This document shows, piece after piece, positions 33,523 through 44,367 of a DNA stretch of 64,000 bases. Numbering within the stretch: position 1 is the first letter of the stretch; every line of letters starts with the position of its first letter. This DNA comes from Scilla litardierei (lineage: Eukaryota > Streptophyta > Magnoliopsida > Asparagales > Asparagaceae): contig CM061141.1 in the NCBI GenBank assembly GCA_030789695.1, forward strand, positions 165,259,579 through 165,323,578, written 5' to 3'. The notes under the pieces are model-generated. The model searched no databases and was not told the origin of the DNA. It saw only the letters and a program-made list of their open reading frames with translations. The position numbers and the translations under genes were made by a program.

Positions 33523-34128
33523 ATGGACATTGACAAATATCCTGATCATCATCATCATCATCATCATCAAAGAACCCACCACCGTAGCGGCGGCAACGGC
33601 AAGACCAATCTTGCCTCCTGCGCCATCGCCACCGCCTTCGTCATCCTAATACTTATCGTCCTTTCCGTCGTCTTCTTCCTCCTCTTCCGCCCCCGCGACC
33701 CCACAATCCAGGTGAGCGCCGTCCAGCTCCCTGGCTTCTCCGCCCGGAACGGCACCGTCGCATTCACCTTCGCCCAGTACGCCGCCGTCCGCAATCCCAA
33801 CAGGGCGTCCTTCTCCCACTACGACAGCACCATCCGCCTCATCTACCGGGGCAGTCAGGTCGGGTTCATGTACATCCCCGCCGGCGAGATCGGCGGCGGC
33901 CGGACTCAGTACATGGAGGCCAGCTTCGCGGTGGCGCAGTTCCCCTTGAATTCAATGATGACGATGGAAGAAGAGGGCATCATCGTCAACATGGTGGTGG
34001 AGTCGAGGATGAAGCTCAAAGGAAGGGTTAGGGTTCTTAGATTCTTCATGCATCGGGTCGAGGCCACCGCCGGATGCCGGATCGGGGTCGCGCCGGCCAA
34101 CGGCGCGGTGATCGGGGTCAGATGCTGA
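33523..34128 (+). CDS. LEA_2 / NDR1-HIN1-like (NHL) membrane protein, 201 aa
   Basis: An intact single-exon ORF. Residues 1-30 form a basic, histidine-rich N-terminus with seven consecutive H. Residues about 31-55 are one hydrophobic segment (CAIATAFVILILIVLSVVFF), the membrane anchor. The LEA_2 domain follows, with AAVRNPNRASFSHYDS and MYIPAGEI matching the family NPN...YD and IPAG motifs, and the C-terminus ends GVRC. Family length is usually about 200-230 aa, so it is complete. NHL proteins sit in the plasma membrane or other membranes and several act in pathogen responses; the specific role here is unknown. Codons are strongly C/G-ending, unlike the flanking repeats, as in monocot 5'-GC-rich genes. 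It is the only clear host gene in the window. Confidence 0.87.
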   Translation: MDIDKYPDHHHHHHHQRTHHRSGGNGKTNLASCAIATAFVILILIVLSVVFFLLFRPRDPTIQVSAVQLPGFSARNGTVAFTFAQYAAVRNPNRASFSHYDSTIRLIYRGSQVGFMYIPAGEIGGGRTQYMEASFAVAQFPLNSMMTMEEEGIIVNMVVESRMKLKGRVRVLRFFMHRVEATAGCRIGVAPANGAVIGVRC

Positions 34129-34722
34129 GATTGGTTTGATTGGAGAGATTTCCAGATCTGAGAGAAGTAGCTGAGGCTGATTTGGGAAAGGTGATGGCTA
34201 GCTAGCACTAGGTAGATGATAATTTGTAAGATGTTAGAGAAAAGAGGATGAATATGATTGATTTACCTTTCCATTTCTTTTTCTTTATTCGGCGTGCTTT
34301 TTCCCTCCCATAAATCGAAAAAAGAAAAGAAAGAAAAACTTTTTGTAACTGTGGCAGCGGAAAGTTGTGCCAGCGAGCGGTGGTGAATGATGAGTCCTTC
34401 GATGACAAGCAAATTATTTTACTCATTTGTTAAGTTTTAAGTTTTATTTGTTACAATTATTTTCTCTTCCTCCATCGAATCATTGCAGTGTAGCTCAGTC
34501 CTGAAAGATGAAGTTGCAGTATTTGGCGAGACTTAGGCTGCCGATGCGGCTTTTGGTTTTATTGGTGCAAGGGTGCCCTAAAAGACAGGGCTTCAAGAGC
34601 GTTATCTCTAGTTTGGCAATGCAGTTTCTCAGCTTAAAAAAAGCTGATTTATGTTTGGGTCTAGTTTTTAAAGCCGGTGTTTTCTTTTGTTAAAGCTTAG
34701 TTTATGAAAATTCCTTCACATT
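34129..34722. other. NHL gene 3' region, no gene seen
   Basis: AT-rich sequence with probable 3' UTR. No ORF or repeat with support. It ends at the next LTR (left flank ACATT). Confidence 0.4.
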
Positions 34723-35580
34723 TGTTTCTGTGTGTTTTCTCACCACTGATTCGTTGGTTGGAGGGCTGGATGTTAATGCGGTCAAAAGGGGCACTTGGGA
34801 CCTCTGGGATCGGTTGTAGGCGTGCTCGCTTGGTGAAGGACGCGCAGATCCTCGTGTCGGGTTGCCGAAGGGTAGTCTCGGCAATGCGACGACCTCCTTG
34901 TGGTGGAGGCGAGCTGGCTCGGGGATGAGAGTGCTTGGCTCCGGCTGGGAAGACGCTGAGGAATAGCCTCGGCGCCGCTGGATCTACTTGACCTGAATAG
35001 ACAAGGAAGCTTGTCCGCGGGGGGTGGGGGTGGGGGCGAATCTTGGTTCCGACCAAGTCCCCTCCGATGCCTAAGTCAGAACGGATCTGATGGATACCCG
35101 GTGGGACCGGTTCGGCTCACGGGGAGGCCGATACGCGAGTCCTTAGGCCGAGCTATGGAGGAGAAATGTAAGGTGGAAGACAATGTTGTGTGAGTAGAAT
35201 ACCTCGGTGTTCTTGGTATCCAGGAAGTGATCCCATGTATGTTGTACCTTGTGTCTCTTTATAGGAGTCTTCCCACGTCCGTGCATCCTCGACGTCCCCC
35301 ACTTCCGCTTCCATGATCCGCCTCTTTGATGGCGCCTTCATGGGTCATGAAGTTGGGCGTAATGGTGCCCCTTAACGATGATTATGGAGACGTGCTTTGA
35401 GGGGAGCGGTTAGCTCCTGCTGACGCGGGCTGGTGGAAGTGCCCGCTTCGATCCGAGGCCGACCCGACTCCAAGTCTTCGTGGGGGCCTCTTCGCTCGGC
35501 CCGCTCTTCTCTAGGGCCGTTGGCTTGCGGCTTGGTCTTAGGCCGCTCCATCTTGGCCCATTCATTGAATGGTCGTATCA
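34723..35580 (-). repeat. 3' LTR of second Tat-like element (858 bp)
   Basis: The plus-strand reading starts TGTTTCTGTGTG and ends GGTCGTATCA. It shares CCTCCGATGCCTAAGTCAG and the TGTTTTCTCAC start region with the LTRs at 4302 and 31470, but otherwise differs clearly, so it is a separate family of the same lineage. Confidence 0.82.
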
Positions 35581-35846
35581 ATTGCCTCCATTGCTCGGGC
35601 CGTTCGGATTTTTCCGGTTCGGTTCAGGCGATGTGATTTGTGTGGATTTGACAGGTGCATCATTCGAGGCAACGCCATTAAATAGGAGTCATCATAACGC
35701 TGATATTCTTGAATTCTCCTGCCCCTGGGAGCGGGATTCGATGCGTCGAGCCCCACGGGATGTCGACGCATGTGCTCGGGTGGACGGCTCGTGATGGAGC
35801 GGAGGGTCTCGGGGGAATGGTTTAAAGGGAAGCGGCGGATCAGCAG

Positions 35847-37971
35847 ATGAGGGTTCCGCTTCTTCAACGTTGTCTTCTTCTTCTTCATCTCCCGTGTTTC
35901 TCACAGCTCTTTCCGACGCCGTGTCATGTGTCCCCCGTCGTCCTCTTCTTCTTCCAGCACAGGTCGAGCAGCCGCTGTCGGCCCTCCCGCCCCGAGGATC
36001 GGTCTCGAAGATCCGTCGTCATGGGGGCGACCGTTCTGGGTTTCCCTCCGAGGTGCTGGCGTGGCCGTCGGTGTTTTGTGCTACTTCAATCGGGCAACTA
36101 CGCTCCAGTTACCTTCTCCCCCCATGTTCCGCCCGTGCCCCTGAGAAGGATGAGAGGGTCTGCTTCCTGGGCTGTTTGCGAAGTCGGTGTGTATGAACAG
36201 AGCTTCTGATTCGGGTTGCGATTCCCTCTCCACCCTTTTATCGTCGTGCTCCTGAGGGCCCATGGTCTTGCCCTGTGTCAATTCTATCCCAATGCCGTTG
36301 AGTCTATCGTAGGGTTCATCTGCTCTGCATGCTCCATGGGATAAAGCCGACCCTTCGCCTCTTCGCTCAATTCTTTCGCATGAGCCACAACAAATCGGGC
36401 GCCTGGAAATACATCAGTGCCCGTCCGAAGAGGAGTTTGGTGTTGAAGCTATCATCTTCCTTGAAGTGCTGGAAGGGGGAGTTTGTCTTCGTGGGCTTCC
36501 CCTCTGAATTGGATTTTCCGGTCCGATGGGGAGAAGCGAGCTTGCTGACCCTCGATCTGGGTGAGCTCGTCGAAGCGGAGGCCGAGGCGGTTAACACCTT
36601 GTTGGCCATTCACGTGGCCGACCGAAGGATCGACGTCTTTTTCGTGGATCACGCCCTGGGGCTGACCGTGTGGCCCGTCGGTGAGTCTTCTCGGAACCTT
36701 TTATTTAGAGTGTTTGTCAGGCGGTCCTTACTTGAGTAGGGTCGTCTCCCCGACTTGTCCTATTTTGCAGACGGGTTCGGCCAGGGCTCTTCTCAACCTT
36801 CCATTCCGGTCTCTGTATCCAATCCTAACCCGCGGAGGGGGGATCATGTCTTGGCAGTTGAAAAGAAACCGGGTGTTTCTTCCGATGTTGGCATGAAGCG
36901 AGCGAGGGAGCAGTTGTCCCCAGTCCAGGGAGGGGGCGGGCAAAAGAGAGCTCGGGCCTACGCTGAGGTCAGGGACGCTCCCCCCTGATGCTTTCGCCCA
37001 GCTTCCTCAAACGAGGGACGAGTGGCCCTGTGGCGGGTTTTCTCCATCTTGCTCGGGCCCACTTCCGGAGGATTATGAGCGGTCCTTGGGCGTGTTCAGG
37101 TCAGTTGAGGCCAATCTTCTGTGGTCCAAGGAGGGGTTGCTCAGCCCTTGTTTTTTGGTGGGTTTGAAGGAGTCCGTCTTCTCTGACTGTGGGGTCGCGG
37201 CACGGCTGGCTGAGAACAATTGCCTGCCCTAGGACCGATCCGTATTGGATGGGGGTGAAGGGCGACCGACTCGCGGCCTTCGTGATACAGGCTGGCCAAC
37301 AGTTAGGACCTTGTTCGGCAACGCGCCTTGCTTTCTGTAGGGGCCTTCTAACCCGTCTTTTTCTTTTGACACGTTGTCCTCGGTCGGCCTTTCGATGAGG
37401 CGCCAATTCGTGGCGCTCGCGGAGGCAAGTGCACGTAGTGCCAAGAATTCGGTGGCCGAAGGGTGTGCTGATGAGGTGGCTCAAGATGCCGAGGTCCGTG
37501 TCATGTCGTTGGAGACTCGGCTGACCGAGCTTTCGTCTGACCTGGAGAGGTCAGACATAGAGAGGGTTATGGCACTGGCCGAGAAGTTGAAAGCCAAGTA
37601 TCGGATCGCAGAGCTGGAGAAGGCTGTCGAGGCACGAGCAGTCGGTGGTCCGGCAGAGGAGGTTGACGTTGCAGAGTTCGAAAGTCTCCTTGGGGCGGAG
37701 GAGGAGCGGGAGCGAGCTCTCTTGGCCAAGCTCGACGCAGTCTCTTGAGAGGGTGAGAAGAGGTAGGCGAAGCACCAGCAGTGGGTTGCCGTACTTGAGG
37801 CCTGGATTAGGGAGCTGGAAGCGGTGGATCCCGGGCGCATTGCCAAGGAGGCCGTGTATGAATATGCCACGTCCTTTGTCGTAGGGGCGATGTATGAGCT
37901 GTTTGAGAGGGGGTTTGCCCGTTGTCGATCCGAGGTCCAGCGGAGGTTCCTGCATTCTAGGGTCCTGTGAG
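35847..37971 (+). pseudogene. Antisense gene of second Tat-like element (putative gypsy-type transposon protein), frameshifted
   Basis: The best-conserved part (36329-36680) contains LRLFAQFFRMSHNKSGAWKY, SSSLKCWKGEFVFVGF and FPVRWGE, diagnostic of the plant family annotated as putative gypsy-type transposon protein. It is followed by a consensus intron at 36681-36770 (GTGAGT...TTTTGCAG). A long E/R/L-rich coiled coil (about 37395-37745) and a short conserved tail (to about 37970) follow, as in the copy at 1-1285. Several frameshifts and stops separate the parts. It is transcribed, if at all, opposite to gag-pol. Confidence 0.65.
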
Positions 37972-38389
37972 GAACTTCAAATGGATTCTGAGGGTGAAGA
38001 GGAGGCTAACGCCGACCGCCTCAAGGGCATCGATCATCCGAGTGGCGCTCCCACCGTTGCTCCGGCTATCCAGGAGGAAGGTGGGGCTTAGCCCCCCAGT
38101 CCCCCTTTGTTTTGTCGCTTTGTATATGACTTTTTGGCTTTCTGTCGTGCTTCTGTATAGGTCCGTGTTTGGCCAAACTGAATTCTGAGAAAAAGGCATC
38201 TTTCTTTCGCACTGTAGTGGTATGCCCCCTCCCGTCCTGGTTGGGAAGTTTAGAGGGAACGGGTTTGGAGGAATCGGGTCCCCCATTCCGGCAATCGGTC
38301 CGCTAGGCTAATGTCCAGGGGATTTTTTCCAGGTTCATGGCCGAACGGATGTTCGGCCTGCCAAGGGTCGCCCTTGGGCTCCAAGCCGA

Positions 38390-39000
38390 ACGGGTGATCG
38401 TCCTGCTGGGGGAGTTGCCCCTAGCCTTTGGTTGATTGGGTGACCGACCCGCTGGGGGAGTTTCCCCCAGTCTTATGGTCAGTCGGTTCGGTCGGCTGGC
38501 TGGGGAACTACCCTCAGGCTTACGATCGATCGATGGACCAACCTGCTGGGGGAGTTGCCTTCAGCCTTATGATTGATCGGGTGACCGGCCCGCTGGGGGA
38601 GTTGCCCCAGCCTTATGGTCGGTCGGTTCAGTCGGTCGACTGTCAGAGCTGCCCTTAGGCTTATGTTCGATCGATGGACCAACCTAATGGGGGAGTTGCC
38701 CCAGCCTTATGGTTGATCGGGTAACCGGCCAGCTGGAGGAGTTGCCAGTAACCTTATGGTCGGTCGGTTCGGTCGGCCAGCTGGGGGAGCCACCCTCAGG
38801 CTTACGGTTGATCATGGACCAACCTGCTGGGCGAGTTGTCCCCAGCCTTACAGTTGATCAGGTACCTGGCCCACTGGGGGAGTTGCCCTCAGCCTTATGG
38901 TCGATCGATAGTTCGGTCTTCTGGGGAGTTTCCCCCAGCCTTACGGTCGATCCGCGGGTTAGTACGCTGAGGGAGTCGCCCTCGGTATCACGGTTGGGTG
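38390..39000. repeat. Tandem repeat, about 48-bp units with hairpin core
   Basis: GCTGGGGGAGTTGCC-type words occur at about 38405, 38451, 38500, 38544 and 38592 and continue to about 38930, giving a period of about 48 bp. Each unit carries CTGGGGG...CCCCAG and a CTTATGGT(C/T)GATCGG stretch. It is in the same place as the 90-bp array of the first Tat-like element and shares its hairpin core. Confidence 0.85.
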
Positions 39001-39188
39001 GTGAAACGCCCGCCGGGGTCGTTCCCTGTCGTGCCGGAAGAACGACTCGATACAGGAAAGGGGTCTTCTTCATTCATGGTTGTTTTTCAGTACATTTGCT
39101 TTCGGGGGGAGGGGTAGTGTTGTATAAACTCACTGGTAATATTTGCGGAGGTGCTCTGCGTTCCAGGCGTGTGTCAACGTCTTCCCTC

Positions 39189-39740
39189 CTAGGGTAGAGA
39201 GCCGTAGGTATCAGGGCCAAGGACTTTTGTGACCTTATAGGGCCCTTCCCATTTAGCTGCGAGCTTCCCCTTGCGGGCGATGTCCGGTTTAAAGATCGCT
39301 TTCCTTAGGACCAGATCCCCTGGGTGGAAACTCCTTCCTTTGACCCGTGAGTTGTAGTAGCGGGCTACCCGGTGTTTTTGTCGGACGACGAGGCCAGGGC
39401 CTGGTTCTGTCATTTGTCCATGAGCTCTAAGTTGAGCCCCAGACCCTCCGAGTTTCTCTCTTCATCGAAGTGTCTGAAGCGGAGGGATTCCTCACCCACC
39501 TCAACGGGCATAACTGCTTCAGCGCCATAAGTGAGCATGAAGGGGGTCTTCCCCGTGGCTTCCTTATGGGTCGTTCAGTATGACCAGAGTATCCCAGGGA
39601 GTTCCTCTGGACATTTCCCCTCTGCCTGTGCTACTTTCTTTCGCAGTGGCTCGATGATACATTTGTTTGCGGCTTCGGCCATCCCGTTGGTTTGGGGGTG
39701 TGCCACGGAGGCAAATGTTGAGTATTGGACTTCTCCCTAC
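39189..39740 (-). pseudogene. Gypsy integrase C-terminal part
   Basis: The minus strand reads VAHPQTNGMAEAANKCI (the conserved end of the integrase core), then ELPGILWSY and a TPFMLTYGAEAVMPVE block typical of Tat/Athila integrases. After a frameshift near 39400 it ends ARKGKLAAKWEGPYKV, the chromodomain-less integrase tail. A stop replaces the codon after LWSY. It begins at the copia insertion point and ends just before the tandem repeats. Confidence 0.85.
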
Positions 39741-39744
39741 TTGG

Positions 39745-41570
39745 TGTTAATGATGAGCAAACATAAATACTTGTGACTAATCCCCTATTTTGCAGTTAAT
39801 CCATTGCCTAAGCTTATTATGAAGATCTACTTACAATGGATGACACTCAAAGTTCATTGAAGGCAAATGAAATTGATTGGATGATTATGGATGGTGATTG
39901 AAGCTCCATGAAGACTTCAAAATCATATGTTGGATAGAAGAGAGAATTCGTCAATGTAAATTTCTTTTATCTCTTCTAGTATGTAGCTTAGAAGTAGAAC
40001 ATTGATGGAGCACACACACATCCTCATTTCTGTCTTAGGACATCAATAGATCAATTGTCCTTAGACTCAAATTCATTTCTCTTTTGATTGTGTCTGTTGT
40101 GTTTATAACAGTCGACTGCTGAACAATTTCCAGTCGCCTGTCTCAAAAACAGTCGACTGTGTTTTGTTCTACAGTCGCCTGTTATGCACAAACTATTACA
40201 ATTTAGTTTTGGGCTTCTCTGTTTTATTTCCCACAGGAGACTCATGAACGATTTACAGTCGCCTGTCCAAGTGACAGTCGACTGTGTGTTGTGAATCAGT
40301 CGACTGTCTGTCATTTGCCCAAACTCTGTTGATCTGTATTTTTACGGCTAGTCGACTAATGTTGAATATACAGTCGACTGTCCATTGGATCAATCGACTG
40401 TTTATGCTGCAACAGTCGTCTGTCCATTGGATCAATCGACTGTTTATGCTGCAACAGTCGTCTGTCTGTGAGCCAATTTGTTGACTTAGCTCTCTGGAAA
40501 TTCTCAGGGTATTTGACAGTCGTCTGTAGAAGGATTTATAGTTTTCTGTTCTGATTAACAGTCGACTGTTTTATCCTCATCAGCCGTCTGTCCCGTTATC
40601 TCAGAAGATTTCCAGAATTCTTTAACTTACACATATTTCGGCCAGTCGCCTGTAGAAGGATTTACAATCGCCTTTTGGTTTAACAGTCGACTGTCTATGC
40701 TTCATCAGTCGACTGTCCACGTGGTAAGTTATCGTTATGAATTCTCACCTACCTTTACTGACTATGCAACAGTCGACTATGGTTTCTTCAACAGTCGACT
40801 GTCACGAGCGCAGATTCTATCCGTTGATATTTTTCTCACGGATTCCTGAAGGGTTTTTGCCTAATCTGTTTGTGGATTTGAGAAACCTATGTAAGGGACT
40901 TTTACTGTTCCATTGAGAGGTTACCAATTCTTCCAAGTTTTCTCTCAAGCTTTCATTCTCAAGTTTAAAAGCTCTCAAATCCAAAGCCCTAAGAATTTCA
41001 ATCTTTGATCTCTTGCTCTCCAACCTAGAACCAAAGAGTTATCTTCTAATCATTTGGTGCAGTCAAGAGAAAGAGCTTTCTCCTCTCTTCCAAGAGAGTC
41101 TCTAACACACTACACACTTCTCCTTCAAGTTCTACTTCAAGGCATAGGTGATTGCAAGTGTTGCTTTCATATTTCATAACTTTCGTTATTTGAATTTTCT
41201 CTCGGGTTGTGAGAACGGTTTGCTTGCTCCCAAGTTGTGGGAGTCAAGGTCAATCGATTGTATTTCGATTTCACTTGTAGGGTTGCTACAAGTGGGTTTT
41301 AAGAAAACCTCAAGTTAGGGTTCTAACTTGAGTATCCGGAGGTATCCGGGTGGAAGGGACATAGGATTACTGGGAACAAGTCGGGAAGTGACTTGGGTAA
41401 TCCAAACCCTTGAAACATCTCTGCGTTTGTGTGTGTTTCATTTTGGGTTTAATTTCTATTCCGCATTATTTTGTTGGATTGCATTTAAATTAGTGTAACT
41501 ATCTTTTTAAATTGCATAAACACTATTCAACCCCCCTTCTAGTGTTTTCCCCATAGACAGGATCCTTACA
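39745..41570 (+). repeat. 5' LTR of copia element (about 1.83 kb)
   Basis: It ends GATCCTTACA just before the PBS at 41573. The start is placed at TGTTAATGATG (39745), as a TGT...ACA pair; TGGTGTT at 39742 is possible. It contains the palindrome cluster 40105-40805. Confidence 0.75.
40105..40805. repeat. Cluster of about 22 ACAGTCGACTGT-type palindromes in copia LTR
   Basis: ACAGTCGACTGT is a perfect 12-bp palindrome. By hand count there are about 22 copies or one-base variants (CAGTCGCCTGT, CAGTCGTCTGT, AATCGACTGT). Within it a 42-bp unit is duplicated head to tail at 40381-40464. Palindrome clusters are known in Sirevirus LTRs, but I do not know this word as a described motif. Confidence 0.85.
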
Positions 41571-41572
41571 AT

Positions 41573-41584
41573 TGGTATCAAAGC
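41573..41584 (+). promoter_or_regulatory. Primer-binding site of copia element (initiator tRNA-Met)
   Basis: TGGTATCAAAGC, 2 nt after the LTR, differs in one base from the complement of the initiator tRNA-Met 3' end (TGGTATCAGAGC). Confidence 0.85.
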
Positions 41585-41598
41585 ACAAGGTTATAGCT

Positions 41599-42680
41599 AT
41601 GGCATCCAACAAACACAACGTTCCTCCGCCGCCTTCGTACAACAATCACGACCGTGATGGAGCGTCCACACTTTTCGAAGGTCAATCAACGGTGTGTCCT
41701 CCATGTTTCAATGTCACTAACTTTGGCTATTGGAAGCGTAGGATGGAGACGTTCCTAAGGAGTGCTTCTCTTTGGAGAACCCTCCACAAGGAATACGTCG
41801 AGCCCACCGAAGAGGATTTCGAAAAATGGACGTCTTCCGAGAAATCCGCCGAAGTCAACAACGCGAAAGCAATGAACGCTCTTCATTATGCGTTGGACCT
41901 GAATGAGTTCAACAAGATATGCACATGTAAGAGTGCATATCAGATATGGAACCATCTCATCGTTACCCATGAGGGAATGAACAAGGTAAAACCTTCAAAG
42001 TTATATGTTGCAGTGCAAAACTTCGATTTGTTTCATATGCAGGAAAATGAGAGCATTGCATCGATGTACGGACGTTTTTCCGAAATCATCAATGAATTGG
42101 AAGCCCTTGGCCAAACTTACACCGAACCTGATAAGGTAAGGAAGATCATCATGGGAATGACCTCCAAGTGGGAAAGAAGAGCGATCACCATCGAGGAGGT
42201 CAATGATTTGAAGAATTACACAGTTGTGAATCTTATCGGGACTCTCATGTCTTATGAAGTAAGACGGGAGAACCGATTAAAGATTCGAGCTATGATGAAT
42301 CCTTCGGAGGCCAAGAAGAAAGCTTTGGCATTCAACGCCAATTCATCATCCTCCGATAGTGAAGAATCAGAGAATGAGATTGATTTGGGTGAAATGGACC
42401 AAATGACGAAGAAGTTCCAACGCTTCTTTCGCAAAGGTAAATTTCCCTCTAACAAAAGATTTGAGTCTACTAATGCTACTTCCTCTCTTTGCTTTAAGTG
42501 TAATAATCCAGTGCACATCAAGAGGGATTGCCCAATGCTAAGAAACAAATAGAAGTGCAAGGCTCCGAAGTACCACAAGTCCGACAAGAACAAGAGAGAT
42601 AAGAAGAAAGGACTCGTCGGTACATTCGATGACTCAAGTGAGGACTCATCAAGTAATTCCGATGATGAGTAGGGTGAGAG
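41599..42680 (+). pseudogene. gag: Copia gag, 5' part
   Basis: ATG 41599 begins MASNKHNVPPPPSYNNHDRD. Next come the copia gag start LTxxNYxxWKxxM-like block (FNVTNFGYWKRRMETFLRS), the UBN2-type core, and one zinc knuckle CFKCNNPVHIKRDC. A TAG stop follows at 42550. The same frame continues past it through a lysine-rich and acidic serine stretch to the Athila-like insertion at 42681, with a second TAG at 42671. The frame resumes in phase at 58841. Gag would form the particle and bind RNA. Confidence 0.82.
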
Positions 42681-44367
42681 TGACGTCCCCCCAGAAAGTC
42701 TGGATTGTGTTTCGTGATCATGCAAGTGCAAAGTGTGCAATATGATGCGGGCGCGATATTTAAATATTTATAACCGTAAGCGCACGTTGTTGTAGTGTGG
42801 CTTGGGGGTCGAACACATGGAGGCGTGGTTGTGCTTGTGTCAGAAGGGACCGCATGCACCCTATGGGTGAGCTAGCCCGAATCGATGGATGGGTTGTCAC
42901 ATAATGTAAATACAGGGCTAAACAATATAAAAGGAAACCCGGGACTTCGGTTTCCACCCCATATGTGTTCTCGCTATTACGACCGGCGGATAGGATAACG
43001 ATCGGAATTAGGGTTTAATGGTTAGACGTTGCATCTAAGAGTGATACCAGCGTCCCATGGGCCCGATATTCCGGTCGGTGCCCAAGATGATACGCCGGAC
43101 TACTCGGGTTCGGTCGGTGGGCATTCTCATGTCCATTAACACTGACCGACTCCGGGAGCACTAAGCTCGCAACGATAACTCCCATCATCTCATCCTGCTG
43201 CTCCTGCGCGCTAGGATTCGATGTCTACGCTAAGGGCATGAACTATGGCTAGGGAGTCAACCGCCAAGTTTATTCCCCCTTGGCCCAACGGTCAAAGGCG
43301 GTCTTTTTCCCGTCAATGACAATAAAACACCCCATGTAACCAATAGATTCCTATTCCCTATCGATATCCTCGTCCTATGGATGCATTAGGGAGAACCCAC
43401 GAAGGGGTTTCCACCAAAATCCCAGATTTGGGGACTACTCACACATTTTATCTAAAAAGCAATCTAAATGAAAATCGACCGTTAAAAACATAATCAGGCA
43501 ATTGAAATGCGGTAGTAGTAATGTAATTAAGATAATATCAAAGTTTGACAAAGATCTGAACACTTACAGATAACCAAAAAATTCCAGCCGTCACAATAGG
43601 GAAAAAGACAGAAAAAATAATCAGCTCCCGTTTCTGAAAACCTAGGGCTTATATATATAGAAAACGACGTCACCCGATCGGTTGAAGTATCAACAGATCG
43701 GGTGACCTGCTTTGTTCTTCGGCAGCGCTCTTCAGAAACTTCACCCGGTCACTCGACACGGTCGGTTGGCGGAAGCGCCTAGTCGTTTGGATCTTGCGGT
43801 CACCGGGTGAACTGATCGGTTGATAAATCAACCGATCGGTTGGAAAACGTCGCCCAAAAGACAGAGACTTGCGACATTTTGGCACGTTCAGCTGGCCGTC
43901 GGGTGAGCTCTGCGGGTCGTCTCTTGGGGGAATCGGCTACAGATGAACCGATCGGGCGAAGGTCACCAGATCGGTTAGAATTCAGCATTAATTTCCCAAG
44001 AAGTCTGTTAGGCTGAACCGGTCGTTGACCAGGTCGGTTGATGCTCTCTTGCTTCAGCGGCTGTATGGGTCGTGCACGCGTGCATCACCCGATCGGTTGG
44101 ATGTATCCAACCGATCGGGCGGGGGCTGAAAGATAGCTGTCTTGGTCGTTTGACCCCCTGGATCACACGCGACTCCTCCCGTTGCTCTGGGGACTTATGA
44201 TATCTTCGTTATGTGTCCCCTATGCGGGCAATCTCCTGCAAACACATAAAAACAAGGAGAAGTGAAACAAAACTAGAAAATGCGAGAAAATGGATAGGGG
44301 ACGGCGAAAAATAACAGAAAAACACAAAGAAGATGTGCGTGAATATATAAAATATACACACACGTTA
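42681..44367 (-). repeat. 3' LTR of Athila-like element (1687 bp)
   Basis: It starts TGACGTCCCC and ends ACACACGTTA, where the right copy has CGTCA, so the terminal CA is mutated. It contains many ACCGATCGG-type palindromes (43670-44120) beside a TATATATA stretch at about 43649-43660 that would serve minus-strand transcription. Confidence 0.88.
44088..44119. promoter_or_regulatory. Perfect hairpin in Athila-like LTR, 15-bp arms
   Basis: CCCGATCGGTTGGAT and its exact reverse complement are separated by GT. It is repeated at 58556-58587 in the other LTR. It lies in U3, upstream of the minus-strand TATA-like stretch. Confidence 0.7.

Larger units (their letters stand above)
34723..39744 (-). 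mobile_element. Second Tat-like gypsy element (3' LTR, antisense gene, repeats, integrase end), interrupted
   Basis: From left to right: 3' LTR (34723-35580), antisense gene on the plus strand (35847-37971), tandem repeats (38390-39000), and the minus-strand 3' end of integrase (39189-39740). The copia LTR begins at 39745, so the rest of pol, gag and the 5' LTR should lie beyond the window. The layout mirrors the element at 1-5267, but with pol. Confidence 0.82.

Noticed and set aside
34490..34570. Possible tRNA-like word TAGCTCAGTC
   Set aside because: No cloverleaf could be built: no T-arm GGTTCGAATCC-type sequence or matching acceptor stem nearby.
36081..36281. Minus-strand ORFs over the antisense gene of the second Tat-like element
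   Set aside because: Shadows of the plus-strand gene; no gypsy motif is encoded on that strand there.
40105..40805. CRISPR-like array
   Set aside because: The repeats are short palindromes with irregular spacing inside a plant copia LTR; there are no fixed-length spacers or cas genes.
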